This document shows positions 25,246 to 33,340 of a stretch of 64,000 nt of DNA, one piece after another. The notes beneath the pieces are model-generated. The model had not been told where the DNA came from. It did not search any database and was given only the letters and a program-made list of their open reading frames with translations. The DNA lies in contig NZ_JADQDP010000004.1 in the NCBI RefSeq assembly GCF_015694735.1, positions 310,001 through 374,000 on the forward strand, in the 5' to 3' direction. A program made the translations under genes and the position numbers. Source of the DNA: Hymenobacter properus (lineage in GTDB: Bacteria; Bacteroidota; Bacteroidia; Cytophagales; Hymenobacteraceae). Position 1 is the stretch's first letter. Every line of letters begins with the position of its first letter.

Positions 25246-25396
25246 AAATATACCTGTCATCCTGAGCGCAGCGAAGGACCTTATCGCGGCTGAAAGATTC
25301 GCAGTAATCACAAACTGCTGACGTGATAAGGGCCTTCGCTGCGCTCAGGATGACAGCCTACTTCCTCAAACCCTACCTTCAACTAACTCTTAACTC
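25222..25396. repeat. Nested repeat: family B copy 2 inside a second pair of arms
   Basis: The inner element (25254-25356) is family B: CTGTCATCCTGAGCGCAGCG with AAGGACCTTATC, mirrored at the right end. Around it, perfect 14-nt outer arms GAGTTAAGAGTTAG (25222-25235, in the last codons of the acetyltransferase) and CTAACTCTTAACTC (25383-25396). The right outer arm ends 3 nt before the aminotransferase start codon. Confidence 0.85.
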
Positions 25397-25399
25397 AAA

Positions 25400-26569
25400 T
25401 TGCGCAGCCAGGACTACGACCGTCTTTACCTCTCCCCTCCCCACCTCGGCCGGCACGAGCTCAACTACGTGCACAAAGCCGTGGAGGACAACTGGGTAGC
25501 GCCGGCCGGGCCCAACCTGGCGGGGTTTGAGGCCGACATCTGCGCGGCGGTGGGTGTGCCGTACTGCGTGGCCCTGAGCTCGGGCACGGCAGCCATTCAC
25601 CTGGGCTTGATTTTGCTGGGCGTGGGACCGGGCGATGAAGTGCTGTGCCCCTCGTTCACCTTCGTGGCCACGGCCAACCCCGTAGTGTACCTCGGCGCCA
25701 CCCCGGTGTTCATCGACAGCGAGCCCGACACCTGGAACCTCTGCCCCGAGCGCCTGCGCGAAGCCATTGTAGACCGCCTGGCCAAGGGCAAAAAACCCAA
25801 GGCCCTTATCCTGGTGCACTTGTACGGAATGCCCGCGAAACTGCCGGAAGTCCTGGCCGTGGCGCAAGAATTTGACATTCCCATCCTCGAAGATGCAGCC
25901 GAGGCGCTGGGCTCGGAGTGGCAGCAGCAGCCGCTGGGTGGCTTCGGGCGGGTGGGCGTGTTTTCGTTTAACGGCAACAAGATTCTGACGACCAGCGGCG
26001 GCGGCGCCCTCGTTACCTACGACCGGGTGCTGGCCGAAAAAGCCCGTTTCCTGGCCACCCAGGCCAAAGACGATGCGCCCTACTACCAGCACTCGCAGCT
26101 GGGCTACAACTACCGCCTCAGCAACATCCTGGCCGGCATCGGCCGCGGCCAGATGGAGCTGCTGCCTGAGCGTGTGAAGCGCCGCCGCGAAATATTTGCC
26201 TGGTACTGCGAGCACCTCGCTGCGCTGCCCGGCATCGCGGTGGCCCCGGCGCCGGAGCCGGCCGGCAGCCGCTCCAACCGCTGGCTCACCACCATCCTGA
26301 TTAACCCCGCCGACCCAAACACTGACGGTGCCCTAGCCCGCGCCCTCACCCCCGAAACCCTGCGCCTGCACCTCGAAACGCGCAACATCGAAAGCCGGCC
26401 GCTCTGGAAGCCCCTGCACCTGCAGCCGCTCTTTGCCGACGCGCCCCGGTACGGCGGCGATGTGTGCGCCGACCTCTTTGCCCGTGGCCTATGCCTACCC
26501 AGCGGCACGGCTATGGGCGAGGGCGAACTACGCCGCGTGAAAGAAGCGCTGACGGAGGCGCTGGGGTAG
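25400..26569 (+). CDS. DegT/DnrJ/EryC1/StrS-family sugar aminotransferase (PglE-like)
   Basis: A 389-residue PLP enzyme: family start YLSPPHLGRHELNYVHKAV, VALSSGTAAIHLGLILLGVG near 55, LCPSFTFVATANPVVYLGA, the LEDAAEALGSEW block near 163 and the PLP lysine in FSFNGNKILTTSGGGALVT near 194. It transaminates a 4-keto nucleotide sugar, giving the amine that the acetyltransferase encoded upstream could acetylate. Start codon is TTG at 25400; no ATG precedes the conserved N-terminus. In operon order with the two preceding genes but separated from them by a nested repeat. Confidence 0.93.
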   Translation: MRSQDYDRLYLSPPHLGRHELNYVHKAVEDNWVAPAGPNLAGFEADICAAVGVPYCVALSSGTAAIHLGLILLGVGPGDEVLCPSFTFVATANPVVYLGATPVFIDSEPDTWNLCPERLREAIVDRLAKGKKPKALILVHLYGMPAKLPEVLAVAQEFDIPILEDAAEALGSEWQQQPLGGFGRVGVFSFNGNKILTTSGGGALVTYDRVLAEKARFLATQAKDDAPYYQHSQLGYNYRLSNILAGIGRGQMELLPERVKRRREIFAWYCEHLAALPGIAVAPAPEPAGSRSNRWLTTILINPADPNTDGALARALTPETLRLHLETRNIESRPLWKPLHLQPLFADAPRYGGDVCADLFARGLCLPSGTAMGEGELRRVKEALTEALG

Positions 26570-26688
26570 CCACCAGCACTACCCACGCATCTTGAAACCC
26601 CGCGTTTACTCAATTAGTCTGACCGACAAAAAGAGCGGTTCATTTGGCTGAAATCTTAAACAGCTACTCAGGTAGGGCCGCCTACACC

Positions 26689-26967
26689 ATGAAAATACTC
26701 TTAATTTTCTTGTTGTTTTTCAACGTTTTGTGCTTCCTGCTTTTTGCCATCGATAAGCGCAAAGCCCAACGCAGCCAGCGGCGCATTGCTGAAAAAACGC
26801 TTCACCTGGCCACGCTGCCGGGCGCGGCGCCGGGTGCCTGGGCAGCCATATTGCTCCTGCACCATAAAAATCGCAAAGCCGCCTTCTGGAGCGTTACCCT
26901 GGTGCTAACGTTGCTGCAAGGGGCCGCGCTCTATTTCGCAGCGCCCTATTTATGGGCACAGTTTTAG
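26689..26967 (+). CDS. DUF1294 family membrane protein
   Basis: A 92-residue protein with DUF1294 features: first membrane helix MKILLIFLLFFNVLCFLLFA, then the conserved IDKRKAQRSQRRIAEKTLH, LPGAAPGAWAAILLLHHKNR and KAAFWSVTLVLTLLQ. Function unknown; the domain is often joined to a cold-shock domain elsewhere but stands alone here. The in-frame codon at 26644 adds 15 residues not seen in the family. Confidence 0.85.
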   Translation: MKILLIFLLFFNVLCFLLFAIDKRKAQRSQRRIAEKTLHLATLPGAAPGAWAAILLLHHKNRKAAFWSVTLVLTLLQGAALYFAAPYLWAQF

Positions 26968-27016
26968 GTACGCCCAACGGCAGCATACGGGCCGCTTTGG
27001 CCACTCGGGACACCGG

Positions 27017-28261
27017 CTAGTCAACGTCCAAGCCTGGCAAGCCAAGCAATTCAGCAGCCTGCCGGGCCACGGCTTTGATACTGGCCTCGTCCGGACCGGT
27101 GATGGTCAGGTGGCCCATCTTGCGGCCAGGGCGGGCGTGCAGCTTGCCGTATAGGTGCAGGTGCGTGCCTGGCAGGCGCAACACGGCCGACCAGTCCGGC
27201 TCATGCCGCTGGCCGCTGGCGTCGAACCATACCTCGCCCAGCAGATTGAGCATAATGGCCGGGGAGTGCTGGCGCGGCTGCGGCAAGGGCAAGCCGGCCA
27301 TGGCATGCACCTGCAGGTCGAACTGCGAGGCGTCGCAGGCATCCAGGGTGTAGTGGCCGCTGTTGTGCGGGCGCGGGGCCATCTCGTTCACCACCAAGCC
27401 GCCGTGCTCGCTGCCGTCGTCCACCACAAAAAACTCCACGCACAGCACCCCAACGTAGCCAAGCTGCTGCGCAATGGCAACGGCCGCCTCGCGGGCCCGG
27501 GTGGCCAAGGCGAGCGGCATATTGCCCTCGTAGGCGTAAGTCACGGCCAAAATCCCCTCGACGTGCACGTTGCGCTGCGGGGCGAAGCTGACCACCTGCC
27601 CATCCCAGCCGCGCACCACCAGCACCGAGCACTCGGCGGTGAGCGGCAGCATCTTCTCCAGCACGCAGGCCACGCCGCCCAGTTCTGCCCAGGCAGCCGT
27701 CAGCTCTGCGGCGGTCCGGACGCGAACCTGCCCCTTGCCGTCGTAGCCCAGGCGCGCGGTTTTCAGAATCCCGGGCAGCAAATCGGCGCGCTCGGCCAGC
27801 ACGGCTTCCAGTTGAGCCGGCGTTTCAATCACTGCATAAGGTGCACAGGTCACCCCCGACTGGTCGGCGCAGGCCACAAAGTGGGCTTTTTCCTCGATGC
27901 GGTCTTGGGCAATGCCCACCACGGCCGCACCCGGCGCCACGGGTCGGGTCAGTGCCAGCGTTTGCAGGGCCTGGGCCGGTACGTTTTCAAACTCGGTCGT
28001 GACGGCTTGACAGAGCTGGGCGAGCTGCGCCAGGCCAGCCGGGTCGTCGTAGTCGGTCCGGATGTGGTGGTGGCTCACCAGCCCGGCTGGGCTTTCCGCG
28101 TCGGGCTCCAGCACGGCGGTGAAGTAGCCCAGGCGCTGGGCAGCGTGCACAAACATCCGGCCCAGTTGCCCGCCGCCCAGCACGCCCAGGGTGGCTTGCT
28201 GGCCCGCAGCGTCGGTGCTGCCGGGGTAAATTGGGCTCATGGCTTGCATTGTATCGCTCAT
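27017..28261 (-). CDS. purK: N5-carboxyaminoimidazole ribonucleotide synthase
   Basis: A 414-residue ATP-grasp enzyme of purine synthesis converting AIR, ATP and bicarbonate to N5-CAIR. N-terminal LGVLGGGQLGRMFVHAAQRLG near residue 25, TTEFENVPA near 88, ATP-grasp core KTARLGYDGKGQVRV near 165, VLEKMLPLTAECSVLVVR, EFFVVDDG and NEMAPRPHNSGHYT near 290. purE is upstream with a 4-nt overlap (ATGA), so the two are translated together and act in sequence. Confidence 0.97.
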   Translation of the reverse strand: MSDTMQAMSPIYPGSTDAAGQQATLGVLGGGQLGRMFVHAAQRLGYFTAVLEPDAESPAGLVSHHHIRTDYDDPAGLAQLAQLCQAVTTEFENVPAQALQTLALTRPVAPGAAVVGIAQDRIEEKAHFVACADQSGVTCAPYAVIETPAQLEAVLAERADLLPGILKTARLGYDGKGQVRVRTAAELTAAWAELGGVACVLEKMLPLTAECSVLVVRGWDGQVVSFAPQRNVHVEGILAVTYAYEGNMPLALATRAREAAVAIAQQLGYVGVLCVEFFVVDDGSEHGGLVVNEMAPRPHNSGHYTLDACDASQFDLQVHAMAGLPLPQPRQHSPAIMLNLLGEVWFDASGQRHEPDWSAVLRLPGTHLHLYGKLHARPGRKMGHLTITGPDEASIKAVARQAAELLGLPGLDVD

Positions 28262-28785
28262 ACCGGCAGCGTCATGGCGCGAGCGGCTTCGGTTTGCGCG
28301 GCGCGAAAGGCCTGCAGCTTCGCCGCCAGGCCGGGGTCGTGCAGGGCCAATTGGCTGACGGCGAACAGCGCGGCATTGGCCGCCCCGGCCGTGCCAATGG
28401 CAAACGTGGCCACAGGTACGCCTTTGGGCATTTGCACGATGCTGTGCAGCGAGTCGACCCCCTGCAGGTGCCGGCTAGCCACCGGCACCCCTAGCACAGG
28501 TACTGTGGTTTTAGCAGCCAGCATGCCCGGCAGGTGGGCCGCCCCACCCGCACCGGCTATGATGGCCTGCAAGCCGCGCGGGCCGGCCTGCTCGGCATAG
28601 GCAAACAAGTCGTCGGGCATGCGGTGGGCCGACACCACGCGTGCTTCGTGCGCCACGCCAAAATCCGTGAGAATCTGCACGGCGTGCTGCATGGTGTCCC
28701 AGTCGCTGCTGGAACCCATCACCACGCCGACTAGGGGTTTGACCGGGGCGGCGCTGGGAATGTTGGAGGTAGGATGATTATCCAT
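28258..28785 (-). CDS. purE: N5-carboxyaminoimidazole ribonucleotide mutase (class I PurE)
   Basis: A 175-residue class I PurE: VGVVMGSSSDWDTMQHAVQI near residue 20, VVSAHRMPDD with the catalytic His, AGAGGAAHLPGMLAAKT, and VPVASRHLQGVDSLHSIVQM. It turns N5-CAIR from PurK into CAIR. The ATG at 28785 is preferred; another lies two codons upstream (28791). Stop codon overlaps the purK start. A family A repeat lies just upstream, where the promoter would be expected. Confidence 0.97.
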   Translation of the reverse strand: MDNHPTSNIPSAAPVKPLVGVVMGSSSDWDTMQHAVQILTDFGVAHEARVVSAHRMPDDLFAYAEQAGPRGLQAIIAGAGGAAHLPGMLAAKTTVPVLGVPVASRHLQGVDSLHSIVQMPKGVPVATFAIGTAGAANAALFAVSQLALHDPGLAAKLQAFRAAQTEAARAMTLPV

Positions 28786-28799
28786 AAACAATAATTGGC

Positions 28800-28900
28800 C
28801 GTCATGCTGAGCGCAGTCGAAGCATTTCTACTGTAGCAGCAAGCTCAATCGTAAGGATTATTTGCGCGGCAGAGATGCTTCAGCTGCGCTCAGCATGACG
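28800..28900. repeat. Dispersed inverted repeat family A, copy 4
   Basis: CGTCATGCTGAGCGCAGTCG at the left; right arm ends CTGCGCTCAGCATGACG. The centre has AGCTCAATCGTAAGGATTAT, a relative of the centre of copies 1 and 5. Between pyrC and purE. Confidence 0.9.
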
Positions 28901-28916
28901 TTCTTTTTCAGTTATT

Positions 28917-30194
28917 CTAGCGTTCGAGCAGAACCTCAGTCCCTAAAACCACCATATCCACCCGGCCTTTCAGCGTCTGGTTGATAAAGGGAGTATTCTG
29001 GGATTTAGATTTCATAAATTCCTTCGTGAAGGTTGTTTCCGCTTCGGTATCGAACAAGACGCAATCGGCGGGCTGGCCCACTTCGATGGCGGCCACCGGC
29101 AGGCCCATCAGGCGGCGGGGCTCCGCCGAATAGCGCTTCACTACCAGGTCCCAGCCAAATTTGCCGGGCTCCACGAAGTGATGGTAGAGCGACACCAAAG
29201 CCGTATCGAGGCCGGTGATGCCGTTGGGCGCGTTGATGAAATCCTGGGCTTTCTCAAACGGTGTGTGTGGCGCGTGGTCGGTGGCAATGAGGTCGAAGAC
29301 GCCTTCTTTGAGGCCTTCGAGCAGCGCGTCGCAGTCGGCCTGCGTGCGCAGCGGCGGGTTCATCTTGTAGTTGGTGTCATAGTCGCCGATGTGCTCATCG
29401 GTGAACAGCAGGTGGTGCGGGGCCACTTCGGCCGTCACCTTCACGTCGCCGCGCGATTTCCACCAGCGGATGGTTTCCATGCCCAGCTTGCTCGACACGT
29501 GCTGGATGTGCACGTGCGCGCCCGCCGCTCGGGCCAGCCGAATGTCGCGGTCGATGATGATTTCCTCGGCACAGGCCGGCGAGCCCTTGATGCCCAGCCG
29601 GTAGCTCATCACGCCTTCGTTGAGGGCGCGCGGCCCGGCCAGCTCGGGCACCTCGCAGTGGCTGGCGAAAAACATCCCAAACTCGGTGGCGTACTGCATG
29701 GCCCGCAGCAGCACGGCCGGGTCGGCCGTGGTGTCGCCGTCGTCGGTGAGCATTTTCACCCCGAGCTCGCGCATGCCCTCGATTTCGGCTAGTTCCTTGC
29801 CCTCGCGGTTCTTCGTCACGCAGCCCGACGTGTAAACCGGGATGCGCGAGCGGTGCCGCGCGTTTTCGAGCACCGCATCCACCGCCGAGGCCGAATCGAG
29901 GGCCGGGCGGGTATTGGGCATCATCACCACGCCGGTCACGCCGCCGTTGATGGCCGCCTCGCTGCCCGTGGTAATGGTTTCCTTATTCTCGAAGCCGGGG
30001 GCGCGGAAGTGCACGTGGGCATCAAACATGCCCGGCATCAGGATGCGGCCGCGCGCGTCGACGACGCGGGCGCCTTTGGGAGCCGTTAGGTTTTGGCCGA
30101 TGTCCTGGATTTTTCCTTCGACAATGAGAACATCGCTCTCGACAAGCTCGGGTGAAGTTTCGGAGGCAATGCGGGCGTTTTGAAGGAGAATCAT
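28917..30194 (-). CDS. pyrC: Dihydroorotase (class I, PyrC type)
   Basis: A 425-residue amidohydrolase closing carbamoyl-aspartate to dihydroorotate. Metal site FDAHVHFRAPGFENKET near residue 58, catalytic DHAPHTPFEK near 306, and FASHCEVPELAGP near 176. The position that carries the carboxylated lysine in many enzymes lies in MLTDDGDTTADP, i.e. an Asp, as in Aquifex aeolicus dihydroorotase. Upstream pyrB is on the same strand, 98 nt away, and a tandem 19-bp repeat is directly before this start codon. Confidence 0.95.
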   Translation of the reverse strand: MILLQNARIASETSPELVESDVLIVEGKIQDIGQNLTAPKGARVVDARGRILMPGMFDAHVHFRAPGFENKETITTGSEAAINGGVTGVVMMPNTRPALDSASAVDAVLENARHRSRIPVYTSGCVTKNREGKELAEIEGMRELGVKMLTDDGDTTADPAVLLRAMQYATEFGMFFASHCEVPELAGPRALNEGVMSYRLGIKGSPACAEEIIIDRDIRLARAAGAHVHIQHVSSKLGMETIRWWKSRGDVKVTAEVAPHHLLFTDEHIGDYDTNYKMNPPLRTQADCDALLEGLKEGVFDLIATDHAPHTPFEKAQDFINAPNGITGLDTALVSLYHHFVEPGKFGWDLVVKRYSAEPRRLMGLPVAAIEVGQPADCVLFDTEAETTFTKEFMKSKSQNTPFINQTLKGRVDMVVLGTEVLLER

Positions 30195-30232
30195 AAAGTA
30201 ATAATTGCTGTAAAAAGTAATAATTGCTGTAA
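30195..30232. repeat. Perfect tandem duplication of a 19-bp unit before pyrC
   Basis: Two adjoining copies of AAAGTAATAATTGCTGTAA, starting at the nucleotide before the pyrC ATG (minus strand). It lies in the pyrC leader. Confidence 0.85.
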
Positions 30233-30292
30233 ACCGGCTAAGGTTCTGGGGAATTTTAGTTGAGAGGTGAAGTCAGTCGCTACGTTCGGCGC

Positions 30293-31273
30293 TCAGGGCA
30301 TTATCACCGTTGAGCTGGCGCGTTGCGGTGCCACGTACGATTCCTGCTTTGGAAAATCGCCGCCCGGCGTGAGCCAGTCGAGCACGGCCATGCGCACGGA
30401 TATGCCGTTTTCAACCTGGTTGGTGATGAGGCTGCGCTCGTAGTCCATCACAGCGTCGCACAGTTCCACGCCCCGGTTCACGGGGCCAGGGTGCATGATG
30501 TAGATCCCCCGGTCGCTGATTTCCGCCAGCCGGGTGTTGGTGATGCCGTACACGCGGTGGTATTCGCGTACGCTGGGGAAAAACTGTACGTCCTGGCGCT
30601 CCATCTGTACTCGGAGCAGGTACACTACATCGGGCCCCCAAGCCATGGCCACCTCGTAGTCGGTGAAGCGCGGGATGCTGGCCGGCACGTACTTCGGCAC
30701 CAGCGACCCCGGGCCGAGGTAGGCCACCTCCACACCCAGCTTTTGCAGCAGCGTGCTGGTGGAGCGCGCCACCCGCGAGTGCAGAATGTCGCCGATGATG
30801 AGGACTTTTTTGCCCCGGGGGTCAGGGAATTTTTCCTTGATGGTGAAGGCGTCGAGCAGGGCCTGCGTGGGGTGCTCGTGCGCCCCGTCGCCGGCGTTGA
30901 TGACTGCCGCCGTGGTTTGGCGTGCAATCATGCCGGGCAGGCCGGAGTGGCTGTGGCGCACCACGATGTAGTCGGTGCGCATGGCCTGCAGCGTCTCAAT
31001 GGTTTCGCGGACCGATTCGCCCTTGGTGATGGAGGAGTGGTCGACGTTGAAGTTCGTGACCTCAGCCGAGAGGCGCTTGGCCGCGACCTCGAACGACGAG
31101 TGCGTGCGGGTGCTGGCCTCGTAGAACAGCATGAGCACCGACTTGCCCTCAAGCGCCGGGATTTTTTTCACCGAGCGGGTGAACAGTTTTTTAAAAGACG
31201 TGGATTGGTCGAGCAAAAACTCGATTTCCTCACGGTGCAGCGAGGCGATGTCGAGCAGGTCTTTACGTGCCAT
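30293..31273 (-). CDS. pyrB: Aspartate carbamoyltransferase catalytic subunit
   Basis: A 326-residue enzyme making carbamoyl-aspartate from carbamoyl phosphate and aspartate. Signatures: FYEASTRTHSSFEVAAKRL near residue 51, SITKGESVRETIETLQAM near 81, HEHPTQALLDAFTI near 136, IGDILHSRVARSTS near 160 and the late HPGPVNRGVE near 273. No pyrI regulatory-subunit gene is nearby. In a run of pyrimidine genes with pyrC downstream and pyrD upstream. Confidence 0.97.
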   Translation of the reverse strand: MARKDLLDIASLHREEIEFLLDQSTSFKKLFTRSVKKIPALEGKSVLMLFYEASTRTHSSFEVAAKRLSAEVTNFNVDHSSITKGESVRETIETLQAMRTDYIVVRHSHSGLPGMIARQTTAAVINAGDGAHEHPTQALLDAFTIKEKFPDPRGKKVLIIGDILHSRVARSTSTLLQKLGVEVAYLGPGSLVPKYVPASIPRFTDYEVAMAWGPDVVYLLRVQMERQDVQFFPSVREYHRVYGITNTRLAEISDRGIYIMHPGPVNRGVELCDAVMDYERSLITNQVENGISVRMAVLDWLTPGGDFPKQESYVAPQRASSTVIMP

Positions 31274-31406
31274 ACCGAAGCGGAGGATAATGTATAAATG
31301 GTTAGAAAGAGAGACGCAGTAGACTAGCTGTTTTCGAAGCGTTTATGCTGCATGCAGGAGAGGAAGCAGCCTTCTGCCATGGGCGTCCGGCGAACTCAAC
31401 GGGCAT

Positions 31407-31434
31407 AAAAAAACCGTTTCGGAATCCGAAACGG
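31407..31434 (-). terminator. Terminator of the RNA candidate upstream of pyrB
   Basis: Stem CCGTTTCGGA / TCCGAAACGG followed on the minus strand by seven T. Confidence 0.88.
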
Positions 31435-31578
31435 TGGCGGGGCAACAGGCAGAAAGAATAACGGAAATACCCGCGGTAAAATCGGGAAAACCGGCGGCGG
31501 CGAAGACCTTCCGGTCCTCGCGCGGTTCCCGGCCGAGCAGGGTCCCGCGCTTCAGCAACTGGTGTTTTGGTTGAAGCA
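31407..31578 (-). ncRNA. Candidate structured RNA (or leader RNA) between pyrD and pyrB
   Basis: About 170 nt on the minus strand bounded by a consensus promoter and a strong terminator. In order it can fold into hairpin 1 (31577-31549, GCTTCA/TGAAGC ends), hairpin 2 (31550-31520, GCGCGG/CCGCGC with an inner CCC/GGG), and hairpin 3 (31521-31500, nine base pairs closed by a GGAA tetraloop: GCGAGGACC-GGAA-GGTCTTCGC), then a loosely folded stretch and the terminator. No known riboswitch consensus is recognisable. It could be an independent small RNA, a member of a 6S-like class, or a prematurely terminated pyrB leader (pyrB starts 134 nt further). A 78-codon open frame covers it but runs through the terminator. 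Confidence 0.5.
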
Positions 31579-31583
31579 TGACG

Positions 31584-31612
31584 CAAAACTACGGAATTGT
31601 TACGCCTGGCAA
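31584..31612 (-). promoter_or_regulatory. Promoter of the RNA candidate (TTG-N18-TAGTTTTG)
   Basis: On the minus strand TTG (31612-31610) is followed after 18 nt by TAGTTTTG (31591-31584), matching TAnnTTTG. The predicted start, near 31578, is at the base of hairpin 1. Confidence 0.65.
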
Positions 31613-31947
31613 CTCACGGGTAACGTTAAGTTTTTTTTGCGCCCTTTCCCTCACATTTTATTTTCGGCCTAACGGGCTAAACCACGCGCTCTTTGTCATT
31701 CTTCCGGCCATCAGAAAAAATCATGGCGGGCGTAACCAATTGCTTTGCAAGCACAATCGGCTTTAACTTTGGCTCTTTATTTCGCCCGCATCGGCTGGCG
31801 GGCCACTATTTTCCGACAGCAAACAGCCCCTGTATTACTCAGTATCTTAGGGGCTGATTCGTTTTTGGCCGGCCCCGTTCAAGGCATTTACGCGCCGGTT
31901 TCAGCGGCATTCCCGCTACGATTTGGCAAGGCAGCCCGCCCGCCCGG
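31613..31947. other. Non-coding region between pyrD and the RNA candidate
   Basis: No convincing gene. One hairpin, CAGCCCCT / AGGGGCTG at 31824-31856, lies downstream of pyrD and may end its transcript, though a T-run on that strand is poor. Confidence 0.5.
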
Positions 31948-32982
31948 CTATCCCCGCGCCAACGCTTTGTTAATCCGGCTCACGAGCGCCGGGCCTTCGT
32001 ACACAAAGCCCGTGTAGAGCTGCACCAGCGACGCGCCCGCGGCCAGCTTTTCCTGCGCATCGGCCGCCGAGTGAATGCCGCCAGCGCCGATGATGGGCAG
32101 TTCGCCCTGGCTGCGCCGGTGCAGGTAGCGAATGACTTCGGTGGCCCGCGCGCGCAGCGGCCGTCCGCTCAGGCCCCCGGCTCCCAGCGCCGCCACCTGT
32201 CCGGCATCTGTGGCCAGGCCCTCGCGGCTGATGGTGGTATTGGTCGACACCAGCCCGCTGAGCTTGGTTTCGCGGGCAATGTCGAGAATGTCGTCGAGCT
32301 GCGAATCAGTCAGGTCCGGCGCTATTTTCAGGAGCAGGGGGCGCGGCTGGGCCCGGCGCAGGTTGCGCTCCTGCACCTGCTGCAACAAGTCTATCAGGGG
32401 TTCTTTCTCCTGCAGTTGGCGCAGGTTGGGCGTGTTGGGCGAGCTTACGTTCACCACGAAATAGTCGACCTGCTCCGCCAGCGCATCAAAACAGGCCACA
32501 TAGTCCTCGGCGGCGCGCTCGTTGGGCGTGTCCTTGTTCTTGCCAATGTTGCCGCCAATGATGAGCTGCCGGTTGCGCCGCCGCGCCAGCCGCGCGGCCA
32601 CAGCCGCCGCGCCGTCGTTGTTGAAGCCCATGCGGTTCACCAGGGCCTCGTCCTGCGGGAGACGGAACAGGCGCGGCTGCGGGTTGCCGGCTTGCGGCCG
32701 GGGCGTCACGGTGCCAATTTCTACAAAGCCAAAGCCCAGCGTCGCGAGTTCATCGGTGAGTACTGCGTTCTTATCCAATCCGGCCGCCAAGCCCACCGGG
32801 TTCGGGAACTTCAACCCGAACACCTCCCGGGCCAGGCTCGGGTGCTGAAAGCCATACAGGCCCTGGAGCATGGCTTTGGCCCCCGGCAGGCGGGCCAGCC
32901 GCCGCAGGTTATCAAACACCAGGTGGTGGGCGCGCTCAGCATCGAGCGAAAAGAGGGCGGGTTTGACGAAGGCCTTGTACAT
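31948..32982 (-). CDS. pyrD: Dihydroorotate dehydrogenase (quinone), class 2
   Basis: A 344-residue class 2 enzyme that oxidises dihydroorotate to orotate with quinone at the inner membrane. N-terminal membrane-associating segment MYKAFVKPALFSLDAERAHH, FGLKFPNPVGLAAGLDKNA near residue 55, MGFNNDGAAAVA near 115, the catalytic serine in VVNVSSPNTPNLRQLQ near 176, and the FMN-binding STNTTISREGL near 243 and GAGGIHSAADAQEKLAAGA near 298. The frame continues upstream to 33291, but the ATG at 32982 is the family start. Confidence 0.96.
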   Translation of the reverse strand: MYKAFVKPALFSLDAERAHHLVFDNLRRLARLPGAKAMLQGLYGFQHPSLAREVFGLKFPNPVGLAAGLDKNAVLTDELATLGFGFVEIGTVTPRPQAGNPQPRLFRLPQDEALVNRMGFNNDGAAAVAARLARRRNRQLIIGGNIGKNKDTPNERAAEDYVACFDALAEQVDYFVVNVSSPNTPNLRQLQEKEPLIDLLQQVQERNLRRAQPRPLLLKIAPDLTDSQLDDILDIARETKLSGLVSTNTTISREGLATDAGQVAALGAGGLSGRPLRARATEVIRYLHRRSQGELPIIGAGGIHSAADAQEKLAAGASLVQLYTGFVYEGPALVSRINKALARG

Positions 32983-33340
32983 GTGCGAAAGGGAATCGGT
33001 GTTGAGCCGATGGTATTGGCTGGCTTCGGCCAGGTGGTGAATCTGCGTTTCCTCGGGGCCGGTCGGGGTGACGTTGGCGCGGGACCCTTTAGGGGTTTGG
33101 ATTAAAAGGCGAAAGGAGCCTGTAAGCCCAAGCTTAGCGACCAAGCACCTAGCCAGATGGCCATTAGCACTTTTGGTCGGCGCCCGAAAAAACGTGAACC
33201 ACCAGAAGCAATTAATGAGAAAGAGGGCTTTAAGGCCCCAAAGTACGGCCTCCGCAGCCGCGAGCACAACGCCTCTGGCCTGAAAAGGCACACCGTAGCA
33301 CGGTGTTTGCCGTTAAAGGCGCATCCATCTTCTTTTTGCC
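32983..33340. other. Divergent intergenic region, pyrD and a secreted protein gene
   Basis: About 358 nt without a supported gene. Several open frames cross it on both strands but none has a recognisable product. I see no exact TAnnTTTG element. Confidence 0.5.

Noticed and set aside
31343..31579. 78-codon frame over the RNA candidate
   Set aside because: It runs through the predicted terminator and has no recognised homology; kept as a possible alternative only.
32983..33291. 103-residue N-terminal extension of pyrD
   Set aside because: Not seen in class 2 enzymes; the ATG at 32982 is preferred.
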